From CAWULT01 sp963923455 (GTDB lineage Bacteria; Acidobacteriota; Vicinamibacteria; Vicinamibacterales; UBA2999), in contig CAWULT010000011.1 of the NCBI GenBank assembly GCA_963923455.1, positions 1-62,853 of the forward strand: a DNA stretch of 62,853 nucleotides, written 5' to 3'. The translations under genes and the position numbers were made by a program. Of the stretch, positions 33,706 to 41,899 are shown piece by piece; within the stretch, counting starts at the first letter, position 1; each line of letters begins with the position of its first letter. The notes beneath the pieces were generated by a model. It worked only from the letters and a program-made list of their open reading frames with translations. It did not search any database and was not told the DNA's origin.

Positions 33706-35223
33706 ATGGACGTGACGCAGCAACGCCGTCACGCCGGCCGGGATGGCGGCGCTCACGCCCTGGGACGTCGCGCGCTGCTGCGTGGCCTCGCCGCCACCGC
33801 CGGCGCCTGGACTTTCGCGGACACGGCGCGGGCTCTGGCCTCGGCGCAGGCGGGCGCACCGCCGGCTTCCGAGGGGATGAATGCCACCCTGGCGCTGGCT
33901 CGCCTGCTGACGCACACGGGGTACGGCGACCTGCCTGCCCAGGCCGTCGAGCACGCCAAGATGATCCTGGCCAGCACGTGTGCCAGTGCGGCGGTCGGCA
34001 CCGGAATCGAGTCCGCGCGAATTCTGCGCGACCTGGCCAAGGAGCAGGGCGGCCGCGCCGAGTGCCAGGTATGGTTCGACGCCATGCGGCTCCCAGCCGC
34101 ACTCGCGGCACGAGTGAATGCGGGCCTCAGCGATGCCGCCGCGTCGGACGACAGTGACATCCGGAACACGGCGCACTACGGGACCGCGCTCGCGGCCGCA
34201 GGCCTGGCCCTTGGCGAGCGCGCTGGCGTCAGCGGCAGGGATCTGTTGGTGGCCATGGTAGTCGGCTACGAGGCGGGCGGCAGGATAGGCGCCGCCCGCA
34301 CCGGGGGACCCGCCGGCCTGCACGCGTCGCAGGTGGTGGCGTTTGCGAGCGCGGGAGCATCGGCGCGGCTGCTGGGGCTCTCCGCCGAGCAGACGGCGCA
34401 GGCCCTGGGCATCGTCGCCACGACGGTCGGTGGCCTTGCCACTGGCACGAACAGCTGGGCCCGGGAATACATGGGCGCCAACGCTGCCTTCGCTGGCGTC
34501 GAGGCGGCGCGAGTGGCCGCACGCGGCTATACGGTGAACGACGACATGCTGGCCACGCGGGGCGGATTCGTCGACGTGTTCGGCGGGGGGGCGTCGGCGG
34601 CCTCGCGGCTGACGGCCGACCTGGGCCGCTCGTGGCAGATCGTCGACTTCCTGGCCATCAAGCTGTGGCCGGGCGCGCACCCGTTCTCCGGCACGCTCGA
34701 AGCCGCCGTCGCGGCGGCCCGCCAGGCGAACGTGCCCGCGGGTGCCGTGGCGAAGATCCTGGTCAGCGGTCAGGGCCGTGCGGTGGTCGGCAGCCGACGG
34801 CCGAAGGATCTCGTCGAGGCCATTCACAGCCTGCCTTATTTCGTCGCATCCGCGGTTGCGGACAGAGACTTCACGTGGGTCCACGCGACCGGCGCGAAGA
34901 TCGCCGACCCCGTCGTGCAACGGTTGATGGATCTGGTCGAGGCCGATCCGGCCCCTCCGCCGGTGAACTACCGCTGGAACTGGGGCGGTACCGTGACCCT
35001 CGTCACCACCTCCGGCGAGCGGTTCACGCAGACGGTGGACGCGCCGCGTGGCTCGGCACCCCGCGGCATCGCGTGGAGCGACGTGGAGGCCAAGTATCGC
35101 GCACTGATGCCGCAGTCGGGGCTGTCGCCGCGCCGCCTCGACCAGATCCTCGAGACGATCCACGGCCTCGACCGCGAGCCGAATGTCGCGCGGGTCGCGC
35201 GGTGGCTGGCGCGACCCGCCTGA
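33706..35223 (+). CDS. MmgE/PrpD-family protein with twin-arginine-like leader
   Basis: The 505-residue product (520 if the ATG at 33661 is used) has a leader LGRRALLRGLAATAGAWTFADTARAL that resembles a Tat signal, then the MmgE/PrpD fold: LPAQAVEHAKMILASTCASAAVG, DLLVAMVVGYEAGGRIG, FLAIKLWPGAHPFSGTLEAA. Export of a PrpD-type enzyme is odd. It shares the SWQIVDF/ RWNLVDY and ADPAPPPxN segments with the 31414-32838 gene, so the two look like divergent paralogues. Substrate unknown. Confidence 0.83.
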   Translation: MDVTQQRRHAGRDGGAHALGRRALLRGLAATAGAWTFADTARALASAQAGAPPASEGMNATLALARLLTHTGYGDLPAQAVEHAKMILASTCASAAVGTGIESARILRDLAKEQGGRAECQVWFDAMRLPAALAARVNAGLSDAAASDDSDIRNTAHYGTALAAAGLALGERAGVSGRDLLVAMVVGYEAGGRIGAARTGGPAGLHASQVVAFASAGASARLLGLSAEQTAQALGIVATTVGGLATGTNSWAREYMGANAAFAGVEAARVAARGYTVNDDMLATRGGFVDVFGGGASAASRLTADLGRSWQIVDFLAIKLWPGAHPFSGTLEAAVAAARQANVPAGAVAKILVSGQGRAVVGSRRPKDLVEAIHSLPYFVASAVADRDFTWVHATGAKIADPVVQRLMDLVEADPAPPPVNYRWNWGGTVTLVTTSGERFTQTVDAPRGSAPRGIAWSDVEAKYRALMPQSGLSPRRLDQILETIHGLDREPNVARVARWLARPA

Positions 35224-35735
35224 GCGCACGCCGCTGCCTGCGCGACCAGATCCTTCAAAGCTCTTCAATCAGCAAACGGCTGTATGACTCGGGGATGATG
35301 AGCTGCCCTCCGCCCCTCCCCAACGACGTCGTGGACGGGCCCTCGTCGAGTGGTGTCGTAAGCTCCCCTGGTCACTGAACAGTTGCGGGTGGACTGCTCC
35401 GGCAAGGAACGGTCATGCGGAAGTCGAAGTTCAGCGAGACGCAGATCGTCGGGATCCTGAAGGACGCGGAGAGCGGCGTGCCAGTCGACGAACCGTCGTC
35501 ATTACGCGTCAGGCCGTGCTCAGCGTCAGCTGGCGAGCGACACGCATCGCCACCGATCAGGGTGCGGTCCTCGACCGCCACGACGCGATTGCTCGTCAGT
35601 TCGACGAGGGGCTGATATTCCAAACCCGAACCGTGCCTGACGGACGGGAAGCTCGGCTGATGGAGGGGAAGCTCGGCGGCGCCCGATCGAGGTCGCACCC
35701 TAGCCTACGAACCAGGAGGTCGCACGTTCGAGTCG
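35224..35735. other. Region of insertion-sequence debris
   Basis: The stretch contains an IS3 orfA fragment (35415-35493), sequence that does not translate into a recognised protein, and the beginning of the third tRNA-Arg att-like copy (35705-35740). Nothing functional is seen. Confidence 0.65.
35415..35493 (+). pseudogene. IS3-family transposase orfA, N-terminal fragment
   Basis: The frame starts MRKSKFSETQIVGILKDAES, the helix-turn-helix start of IS3-family OrfA, then loses similarity after about 26 residues (VPVDE). The rest of the element is absent. Confidence 0.75.
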
Positions 35736-35740
35736 TGCAG
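35705..35740 (+). repeat. tRNA-Arg 3' fragment, third att-like copy
   Basis: Thirty-six bases of the tRNA-Arg anticodon loop to T-arm, preceded by CTAGC. From 35700 to 35740 it is identical to 27087-27127 (41 bp). It stops before the acceptor strand and is followed at once by the truncated epimerase gene. Confidence 0.88.
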
Positions 35741-36158
35741 CTCCAGCGACTACTACGGGCCTGGCGTGCTCGACTCGGCCCTGGGCGAGAGAGTCTTCGG
35801 CTACCTCGTTGCCGGCAAGAAGGCTCAGCTCACCGGCTCTGCCGCGTTGCCGCACTCGTTCGCCTACATCGAGGACGTGGGACGCGCAGCGGCGCTCCTG
35901 GGCACGCAGGACTCGGCGCCGGGCCGCGTCTGGATCGCGCCGCACGCCCCCGCCTGGACCCAGGGGGAGATGGTGGAAGAGGCGGGTCGCGTGCTGGGAA
36001 CGAGGCCCCAGTTCAGCGTCGTGGATTCGTCCCGGATCGAAAGAGCGTTCCACGTGTCCGCCACGCCGATCCCGAGCGGGATAGCGCAGACCGTGGAGTG
36101 GTATCGATCACACCGGGCGCGATCTGCCGTCGGGCCGGCGCCGCGGCCGCGGCGATGA
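35741..36158 (+). pseudogene. NAD-dependent epimerase/dehydratase, 5'-truncated remnant
   Basis: The frame enters straight from the tRNA fragment with SSSDYYGPGVLDSALGERVFG, then HSFAYIEDVGRAAALLGT and QTVEWYR, the C-terminal half of an extended short-chain dehydrogenase of the NAD-dependent epimerase family. The Rossmann half is missing, and a stretch between QFSVV and SSRIERAF seems deleted. It marks a junction between accessory and ancestral DNA. Confidence 0.75.
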
Positions 36159-36330
36159 TCACTCTGTCGCCTCGTGCCGTGGTACGGGGAGGAGTGCCGA
36201 GGGGCCGTAAGCGCTTTCGAAGATCGAAACGAGACGCGGCCTTCGGCGGCGGGAACGCGCGCATCGGCGACGGGTAGAGGCCCGCGGGGCGGCGCGTGGG
36301 CACAGCTCGGGCGGGGGACGGGGCCGTGGC

Positions 36331-37032
36331 ATGCAGTTGGCTACGTTCCCGGCGATGGCCAACTCGTCTTCCTTCGCCTCGACCGTCGAGTCCGTTCCCC
36401 TGCTCCGCAGTCTGCCAGAAGCATGGCGCCTCCGGCTGGCGGCCAGCGCAAGGCCGTGGCAGGCTGAGCCGGGCGCGATCGTGTTCGACGTCGGCGACCC
36501 ATGTCACGACCTCGCCCTGCTCGGATCGGGCGCCGTCCGCGTCGTCAAGCCCCTGGCGACCGGCCAGGAGATCCTCCTGTACCGCCTCTACCCGGGCGAA
36601 CTCTGTGTGATTGCCACGAGCTGCTTCCTGGGCAAGGCTCCCTACCCGGCGAGGGGCATCGTCGACAGCCAGGCGCGCGGCGTCGTCCTTGCCGGTGCGA
36701 GTGTGCACGAGGCGGTCGTGGCCTGCGAGCCTTTTCGCGAGTTGCTGTTCAGCTCGCTGGCCGGTCGGCTGGCTGGTTTCATGGCGCTGCTCGAGGAGCT
36801 GGTCGCGCGCCGGCTGGACAGCCGCCTGGCTGCGCTCCTGGTCGAGCATGCGCCGGTGGTTCATGCGACGCACCAGCAGCTGGCCGAAGAGCTGGCGAGC
36901 GCCCGCGAGGTGGTCAGCCGCCTGCTCGAGGGCTTCGAGGCGCGCGGGTACGTCAGCCTGCACCGCGCGCGTGTCGAAGTTCTCGACGTCCAGTCGCTCG
37001 ACCGCCTGGCGCGGGCGGACGCGTCGTCCTGA
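36331..37032 (+). CDS. Crp/Fnr-family transcription regulator
   Basis: The 233-residue product has a cyclic-nucleotide-binding-type beta-barrel (about residues 20-140) and a C-terminal winged helix with the Crp-type recognition helix (ATHQQLAEELASAREVVSRLLEGFEARGYVSL). The barrel lacks the four-cysteine Fnr cluster at the N-terminus and I cannot see the full cAMP-binding signature, so the effector is unknown. An in-frame ATG at 36355 is an alternative start. A perfect Crp-type site lies 2 kb away, upstream of the convergent neighbour. Confidence 0.88.
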   Translation: MQLATFPAMANSSSFASTVESVPLLRSLPEAWRLRLAASARPWQAEPGAIVFDVGDPCHDLALLGSGAVRVVKPLATGQEILLYRLYPGELCVIATSCFLGKAPYPARGIVDSQARGVVLAGASVHEAVVACEPFRELLFSSLAGRLAGFMALLEELVARRLDSRLAALLVEHAPVVHATHQQLAEELASAREVVSRLLEGFEARGYVSLHRARVEVLDVQSLDRLARADASS

Positions 37033-37095
37033 TCCGGGCCGGGCGAATCAGGATCTGGCCCGGCGCAGCGGTGGGCCCGCTGCGCCGGGGAAGGT

Positions 37096-38931
37096 TCACG
37101 GCGTGGTCACGCCGGCGACGTTGGAGTAGGCCGAGTTGCCATTGGGACCGGTGGCCATCACCCGGTAGCGATACGCCGTGCGTCGCGACACCGCGCGGTC
37201 CGTGAACCGCGTGGTGCCGGCCGGCAGCGCTGCCAGAGGCGTGAACGCCGTGCAGGCGCTGCCCGTGCACCGCTCCACGACGTACCCCGTCTCGTTGGTG
37301 GCGTTGTCGAGCCAGCCGAGGCGAACTTCGGCGCCGTTCTTCACCCGCGCCGCCGTGGCCGTGAGGCCGGAGGGGGCGGCCGTGACGACGGGCGCGGGCA
37401 GGGTCGTCAGCGACAGGACGTTCGTGGGCGCCGACGTGCCGGCCGCGTTGAACGCGCTCACGCGCCAACTGTAGGTGGTGGACGGCTCGAGCGTGGTGTC
37501 GTTGAACGTCGAAACGTTCGGACCCGTCGTGGCTCGCACGGACCACCCACTGGGCGTGGAGCCACAGTACGCGGCCGTGCCGACGCACCGCTCGATCGTG
37601 AAGCCGGACTCGTTGGAGGAGTTGTCGCTCCACCCAAGGTAGGCGCTCGTGGCGGTGAGGTCGAAGTACGACAGCACGGTCGGCTCCGTGGGTACGGTGG
37701 GCGGCGCCTGGACGAGCCGTGCGGTCGTGCCGCCGACCAGGTACACGCTCGAGTCGAGCCCGCCGAGGGCGATGGCCTGGCCGTATCCGAACGGCACGGT
37801 CTGCGTCCACGCGGAGGTCCCGTCGGCGTTCACCTTGGAGACGGCCATCTCCGACATCGTGCCCGCCGCCAGATATGCGCCGCCGTTGCTGTCCAGCAGC
37901 ATGTGCGCGTGCGCCAGCAGCGAGAGGGGCCCGTCGGCGTCGAGGTTGGTCCAGACCAGCCCGCCGCTTACGTCAATCTTCATGAACGCCGCGCCGGCGC
38001 TGCCGCTGGAGGGAAACCCGCTGACGACGGCACGCTGGTCGCCACCTACCTCGACGCGGAAGCCCGACATCGGGAAGACGCGCTCCCACAGCAGCGCGCC
38101 GGACGGGTCGATCTTCTTCACGACGGTGCCGGGGTTGGTGAGCACGTATTGCCCGTGCACCAGGTAGGTGTTGCCGGCGGCGTCCCCGGCGCTGTCGCCA
38201 GCCGTGAGGCTGGCCACGCCGGCCCTGGCCCAGAGCACCCGGCCGTCGAGGTCGATCTTGGTATAGCCCATGAAGCTGCCCGTGATCGACTTGCCGGTGA
38301 CGAGCAGAGCGTCGTCCGGCGTGAGCTTCATGTTCAGGGCGGCGCCGATGCCAGCCGCGTCGAAGTACGACCAGAGGGCCGTGCCGTCGGGTGCGAACTT
38401 CGTGACCTTCGTCACGCGGCCGGACGGCCCGCTGCCCATGCCGAGCACGTACACGTTGTCGTGCCGGTCGACCAGGCACTTGCGCACCGACGAGCCGTCG
38501 AAGCTGCTCTCGTACACGCGTCGCCATGCCAGCCGCCCGTCCGGGAGGAACTTCATGACGATGCTGGCCGCCTCGACGGGGTTCGAGTAGCCCGACATCA
38601 GGGTTCCGCACACCACGGCGTTGCCGCCGCCGTCGGTCACGATCCAGCTCGCTCGCTCCCACGCCGTGCTCGACTGCTGATCGAAGCGGGCCGTCCAGAG
38701 CAGACGGCCGGCCGCATCGCGCTTCGTCACCGACATCTCTGCGCCGAGTGCCTGCTCGTAGTCCAGTGTGTAGACGTTATCGACTGCGTCGAGCGCGATC
38801 GAGACACCGCGCGTCGGCTGCACCCACTCGATGCTGACCTGTGCCAGCGCCGGCGCTGCGGACAGGCTGGTGAGGAACGCGCACGCGATCACCCGTCGGA
38901 TCGCGTTGCCGCGTGATGCAAGACGATTCAT
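37096..38931 (-). CDS. Secreted beta-propeller protein with two fibronectin type III domains
   Basis: The 611-residue product has a signal peptide (ending AAPALAQ), about 400 residues of repeated blades of the pattern KxxPDGxLxWxxxY / DxxGNxYVxG (SBBP/PQQ-like propeller), and two fibronectin type III domains (about 415-515 and 520-611), each with WxDNxxNExGxxxERC. These features suggest an extracellular or cell-surface structural or binding protein. AAGGGAG precedes the ATG, and a Crp-type palindrome lies about 57 nt upstream. Confidence 0.85.
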   Translation of the reverse strand: MNRLASRGNAIRRVIACAFLTSLSAAPALAQVSIEWVQPTRGVSIALDAVDNVYTLDYEQALGAEMSVTKRDAAGRLLWTARFDQQSSTAWERASWIVTDGGGNAVVCGTLMSGYSNPVEAASIVMKFLPDGRLAWRRVYESSFDGSSVRKCLVDRHDNVYVLGMGSGPSGRVTKVTKFAPDGTALWSYFDAAGIGAALNMKLTPDDALLVTGKSITGSFMGYTKIDLDGRVLWARAGVASLTAGDSAGDAAGNTYLVHGQYVLTNPGTVVKKIDPSGALLWERVFPMSGFRVEVGGDQRAVVSGFPSSGSAGAAFMKIDVSGGLVWTNLDADGPLSLLAHAHMLLDSNGGAYLAAGTMSEMAVSKVNADGTSAWTQTVPFGYGQAIALGGLDSSVYLVGGTTARLVQAPPTVPTEPTVLSYFDLTATSAYLGWSDNSSNESGFTIERCVGTAAYCGSTPSGWSVRATTGPNVSTFNDTTLEPSTTYSWRVSAFNAAGTSAPTNVLSLTTLPAPVVTAAPSGLTATAARVKNGAEVRLGWLDNATNETGYVVERCTGSACTAFTPLAALPAGTTRFTDRAVSRRTAYRYRVMATGPNGNSAYSNVAGVTTP

Positions 38932-39492
38932 GCCACTCCCTTTCGATAGTTCATTCTTCCCTTGTATCGCGGGCGTGGCTGGGCGTCTGTGACCACGGTC
39001 ACATTCGCCTGGACCGAGGCGGGACTCACACACTTGCGAGTCCAGGTGCGTCCGCCTTGGCAGCTGATGAGGTGGTCCGCGCTTGGTCGGCGCGGATGAG
39101 CTAAGCGCTCAGTCCATCGATGAACTCGCGCATGCGCTGCCGGGCCGCTCGCGTGCGAGCCAGCGCTCGAGTGGCTCGTGCGGCTGTCGGAGGGGGAGGA
39201 GTGACACCATCGCCACCTTGACACGGTCGAGTACGCGTTCTAGAGTCCGCGATCACTGTCCTGCGCCCCTGGGAGCGACCGATGCCGAACCCCCCCCGGT
39301 TTCAACCCAGTCGGTGAGCACGCGCCCACCCTGCCGCGTCATGACGCCCCGCTGCCCGGCCATGTTCCCGGTGCTCCGCCTGCGAACGCCGGCAACAGCA
39401 CGGACGATGCGTCGTCGGCCGACGGGGCCTATGGCACTTCCAATCTTCCACCCTGGTTCGGCGTATGGTTCGGGCGCGTCGTCGTCCTTGCC
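38932..39492. other. Intergenic region between divergent genes
   Basis: This 561-nt gap contains a Crp-type operator (38988-39003), a possible -10 (GATACA, minus strand, 38968-38963) for the secreted propeller gene, and past 39060 some open but unrecognised frames that look like decayed coding sequence. Confidence 0.65.
38988..39003 (-). promoter_or_regulatory. Crp/Fnr-type operator (TGTGA-N6-TCACA)
   Basis: TGTGACCACGGTCACA is a perfect palindromic half-site pair matching the Crp consensus. With the GATACA box at 38968-38963 the predicted start is near 38956, so the site centre is about 40 bp upstream, a class II activator position. The Crp/Fnr gene at 36331 is a natural candidate regulator; that link is inference. 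Confidence 0.7.
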
Positions 39493-39882
39493 GTGATGTT
39501 CATCACCCTGCCAGTACAGCTGGCGCTGTATCCGGTGGCGGGCATCTGCGGGATTGCGGTGGGTTTGCCGTTCTACCTGCTGGGCGCCGACAATTTCGCG
39601 TATGACGCATGCTTCGTCGGTCTGCTTGCGGCCATGCGGATGGAGACAGGCGTCTTCGAAAGACGATTTCCAGGCTACCGCGCCATGCGGCACTGGCTGC
39701 GGCTGGGGCTGATCTTCGCGTTCATGACGTATTTCGTCGTCCACGACCAGGGTCGCACCTTGGAGAGGGCCGTGCTGATATCCGCGATCGTAACGGTGTT
39801 CGCGCACTACTTCCTGCGCTGGGGAATGACTCGTGGTCTGTGGGATGGCCTGCAGACATGGGCCTGGCTGAGGAAGGAATGA
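39493..39882 (+). CDS. Small membrane protein, unknown
   Basis: The 129-residue product (GTG at 39493 or ATG at 39496) has about three hydrophobic segments: ITLPVQLALYPVAGICGIAVGLPF, LRLGLIFAFMTYFVV and AVLISAIVTVFAHYF. No family is recognised. Codon use is less extreme in GC than its neighbours in places. It is followed by a small exported protein after 31 nt. Confidence 0.65.
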   Translation: MMFITLPVQLALYPVAGICGIAVGLPFYLLGADNFAYDACFVGLLAAMRMETGVFERRFPGYRAMRHWLRLGLIFAFMTYFVVHDQGRTLERAVLISAIVTVFAHYFLRWGMTRGLWDGLQTWAWLRKE

Positions 39883-39913
39883 CCAGCAGTACACGACATT
39901 GAGGGAGACGCGC

Positions 39914-40162
39914 ATGCCCAGACTGCGAATCGTGCTGATGATTGTCACCCTGTCGTCGCTCACGGCATGGACGGTGTACGGACAAGGACAACGGACCGCC
40001 CCTGCCCGACAGGCGTGGGAATACCGGGTCGTCGAGACGCAAGTCCTGGAGAGCTACACCGATGCGGCGCAGGTGCAGCAGTTCCTGAATCAGGCTGGCG
40101 CGGAGGGCTGGGAACTCGTGCGCATCTCCGAAAAGCGTTACTACTTCAAACGCCAGAAATGA
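39914..40162 (+). CDS. Small exported DUF4177-like protein
   Basis: The 82-residue product starts MPRLRIVLMIVTLSSLTAW (signal peptide) and then has the WEYRVVET ... LNQAGAEGWELVRIS ... YYFKR pattern typical of DUF4177 domains. GGGAG precedes the ATG, preferred over an in-frame TTG at 39899. The role of the family is unknown. Confidence 0.8.
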   Translation: MPRLRIVLMIVTLSSLTAWTVYGQGQRTAPARQAWEYRVVETQVLESYTDAAQVQQFLNQAGAEGWELVRISEKRYYFKRQK

Positions 40163-40376
40163 CGGGCGTCGAGCTGAGGAGAGCGCCGCACCGGCGTTCG
40201 TGACTGCGGCGACCGCGCGCTCCGGCGCGGAGCGACGGCCGCTGTCGTTTGCAAGAATGCGGCTCATCTCGAGTGGCCTCTTCATGACGTCTTAGAGGTG
40301 GCGAATACGCATCTCTCGTTCTTGGGGCACGCGCGCGCCCTGCCGGGCTCTTGGCCTCGAACGCGACCGGCAGGGG

Positions 40377-40382
40377 TAACAT
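40377..40382 (+). promoter_or_regulatory. TAACAT box 8 nt before a start codon (leaderless type)
   Basis: TAACAT is followed by 8 nt and the ATG at 40391, the same geometry as at 16639 and 46970. Confidence 0.45.
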
Positions 40383-40390
40383 GCGCCACT

Positions 40391-40582
40391 ATGCGATCGC
40401 TCGCGACGTGCGCGATGGTCCTCATGTTGGCGGTGCTGGGCGCTGGTGCCCGGTGGTCGAAGCTGCCCACGCCGGGCTTACCAGGGCTGCCGGTGGGACC
40501 AGAGCAGTTCGCCCCCCTGGCTGAGGGCGGCGCGACGAGTGCCCAGATCCTCCGCACACGCGGCCATGCGCACGTCCCCTGA
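40391..40582 (+). CDS. Short exported peptide, unknown
   Basis: The 63-residue frame has an N-terminal hydrophobic stretch (ATCAMVLMLAVLGAGA) and a proline/glycine-rich tail with no known domain. Support comes from the signal-like start and a promoter box 8 nt upstream. It overlaps the next gene by 17 nt. An earlier in-frame GTG at 40298 would add 31 unremarkable residues. Confidence 0.5.
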   Translation: MRSLATCAMVLMLAVLGAGARWSKLPTPGLPGLPVGPEQFAPLAEGGATSAQILRTRGHAHVP

Positions 40583-41207
40583 CGCGTCGCCGGTTCCCGG
40601 GCCCCGGACGCTGGGCGACCTGTACTGGTCCTTCACCACGCTCGCCCTGCAGGGATTCGGCGGCGTGCTCGCGGTGGTCCAGCGCGAACTGGTCGAGAAG
40701 AGGCGCTGGCTGACGCTCGAGGAGTTCGTGGAGGACTGGGCGGTCGCCCAGATCATGCCCGGCCCCAACGTCGTCAATCTCGCGGTGATGCTCGGCGATC
40801 GCTACTTCGGCTGGCGCGGTGCGCTGGTCGGACTGGCCGGCATGTTGAGCATGCCGCTCGTCGTGGTGATCGCCCTGGCCGCCTCACTCGAGCACGTCGC
40901 CGACACGGCAGCGGGCCAGGGTGCGCTTCGCGGCCTTGGGGCCGTGGCGGCGGGCCTCATCGCGGCGACGGGCCTGAAGCTGATCACGGCCCTGCGGGCG
41001 AGCCCCGTCGGCCATCGCCAGGCCCTCGGCATCGTCGTCGTCACCTTCGTGCTGATCGGCCTTGTTCGCATGCCGCTGGCCTGGGTGCTGCTGGGCGTGG
41101 GCGTCTTCACGTGTGCCTGGACGTGGACGTGCCTGAGGCGGCTCGACGCCAGGCGTGCCGCAGCCGGCGGGTCGCCGGAACGCAGACCGACGGAGCCGGC
41201 TGCATGA
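40566..41207 (+). CDS. chrA: Chromate transporter, ChrA domain (first half)
   Basis: The 213-residue product is a single ChrA domain: TLGDLYWSFTTLALQGFGGVLAVVQRELVEKRRWLTLEEFVEDWAVAQIMPGPNVVNLAVMLG is the characteristic N-terminal part (the FGG and PGP motifs). Single-domain ChrA proteins work as pairs. The next gene encodes the other half and overlaps by 4 nt (ATGA). Substrate could be chromate or another anion. Confidence 0.88.
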   Translation: MRTSPDASPVPGPRTLGDLYWSFTTLALQGFGGVLAVVQRELVEKRRWLTLEEFVEDWAVAQIMPGPNVVNLAVMLGDRYFGWRGALVGLAGMLSMPLVVVIALAASLEHVADTAAGQGALRGLGAVAAGLIAATGLKLITALRASPVGHRQALGIVVVTFVLIGLVRMPLAWVLLGVGVFTCAWTWTCLRRLDARRAAAGGSPERRPTEPAA

Positions 41208-41797
41208 TGCCGTTCGGCCGGGGCGACTGGCTCACGCTCTTCGCGCACTTCCTGTCGCTGTCGCTGCTGGCGGTGGGCGGGGCCATCACGACGACGCCCG
41301 ACATGCACCGGTTTCTCGTCGAGGGGCACCACTGGCTGACCAACGAGCAGTTCGTGGCGTCGGTGGCGCTGGCTCAGGCGGCGCCAGGGCCGAACATCCT
41401 GTTCGTCGCCCTGATGGGCTGGAACGTCGGGCTGAACGTCGGGGGCGGTCTCGAACACGGGCTCGCCGGCTGGGCGTCCGGCCTGACGGGCATGGCGCTC
41501 GCGCTCGTCGGCATCCTGCTGCCGAGCACCACGCTCACCTACTTCGCGACCCGTTGGGGGCACCGGAACCGCGAACTGCGGATCGTGCGGGCGTTCAAGC
41601 AGGGCCTGGCGCCGATCGTCGTGGCGCTGCTGCTGGCGACGGCCTGGGTGCTGGCAAGAGGGGGTACGGACGCACCCGTCAACGGCCGCATCCTGGCCGT
41701 GGCCGCCGCCTCGACGGTCATCGTCTGGCGCACGCGGGTGCACCTGCTGTGGCTGCTCGCGGCCGGGGCGCTCGCGGGTGCGATGGGACTGATCTAG
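41204..41797 (+). CDS. chrA: Chromate transporter, ChrA domain (second half)
   Basis: The 197-residue product is the partner ChrA domain: LFAHFLSLSLLAVGGAI, HHWLTNEQFVASVALAQAAPGPNILFVALMGWNVG. The two halves are encoded as a translationally coupled pair rather than the fused two-domain protein of about 400 residues. A two-gene transporter with antiparallel halves is the expected arrangement. Confidence 0.88.
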   Translation: MMPFGRGDWLTLFAHFLSLSLLAVGGAITTTPDMHRFLVEGHHWLTNEQFVASVALAQAAPGPNILFVALMGWNVGLNVGGGLEHGLAGWASGLTGMALALVGILLPSTTLTYFATRWGHRNRELRIVRAFKQGLAPIVVALLLATAWVLARGGTDAPVNGRILAVAAASTVIVWRTRVHLLWLLAAGALAGAMGLI

Positions 41798-41806
41798 CGA
41801 TGAATG

Positions 41807-41870
41807 GCCCAGCGCCACCCGGCCCAGATCGCATCGCAGACATGCGGTCAAACGCCGACGTGCGCGAACA
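41807..41870 (+). repeat. Dispersed repeat, copy 2
   Basis: Starts GCCCAGCGCCACCCGG and matches 26462-26523 with a one-base gap, about 75% overall. It lies in the 102-nt gap between the convergent chrA and sugar dehydrogenase genes. Confidence 0.55.
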
Positions 41871-41899
41871 CCACCTTTGGAGGAGCGCGATCGTACCGC

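Noticed and set aside
35520..35640. Minus-strand LEYQPLVELTSNRVVAVED, reminiscent of the start of an EAL domain
   Set aside because: The key EALxRW motif is not present and the similarity ends after about 20 residues; too weak to call.
39060..39300. Remnant of an insertion sequence related to the 26440 region (shared CTGTCGGA-GGGG-GAG string, also near 43220)
   Set aside because: The shared string is short and low in complexity and the flanks do not align; it may be chance.
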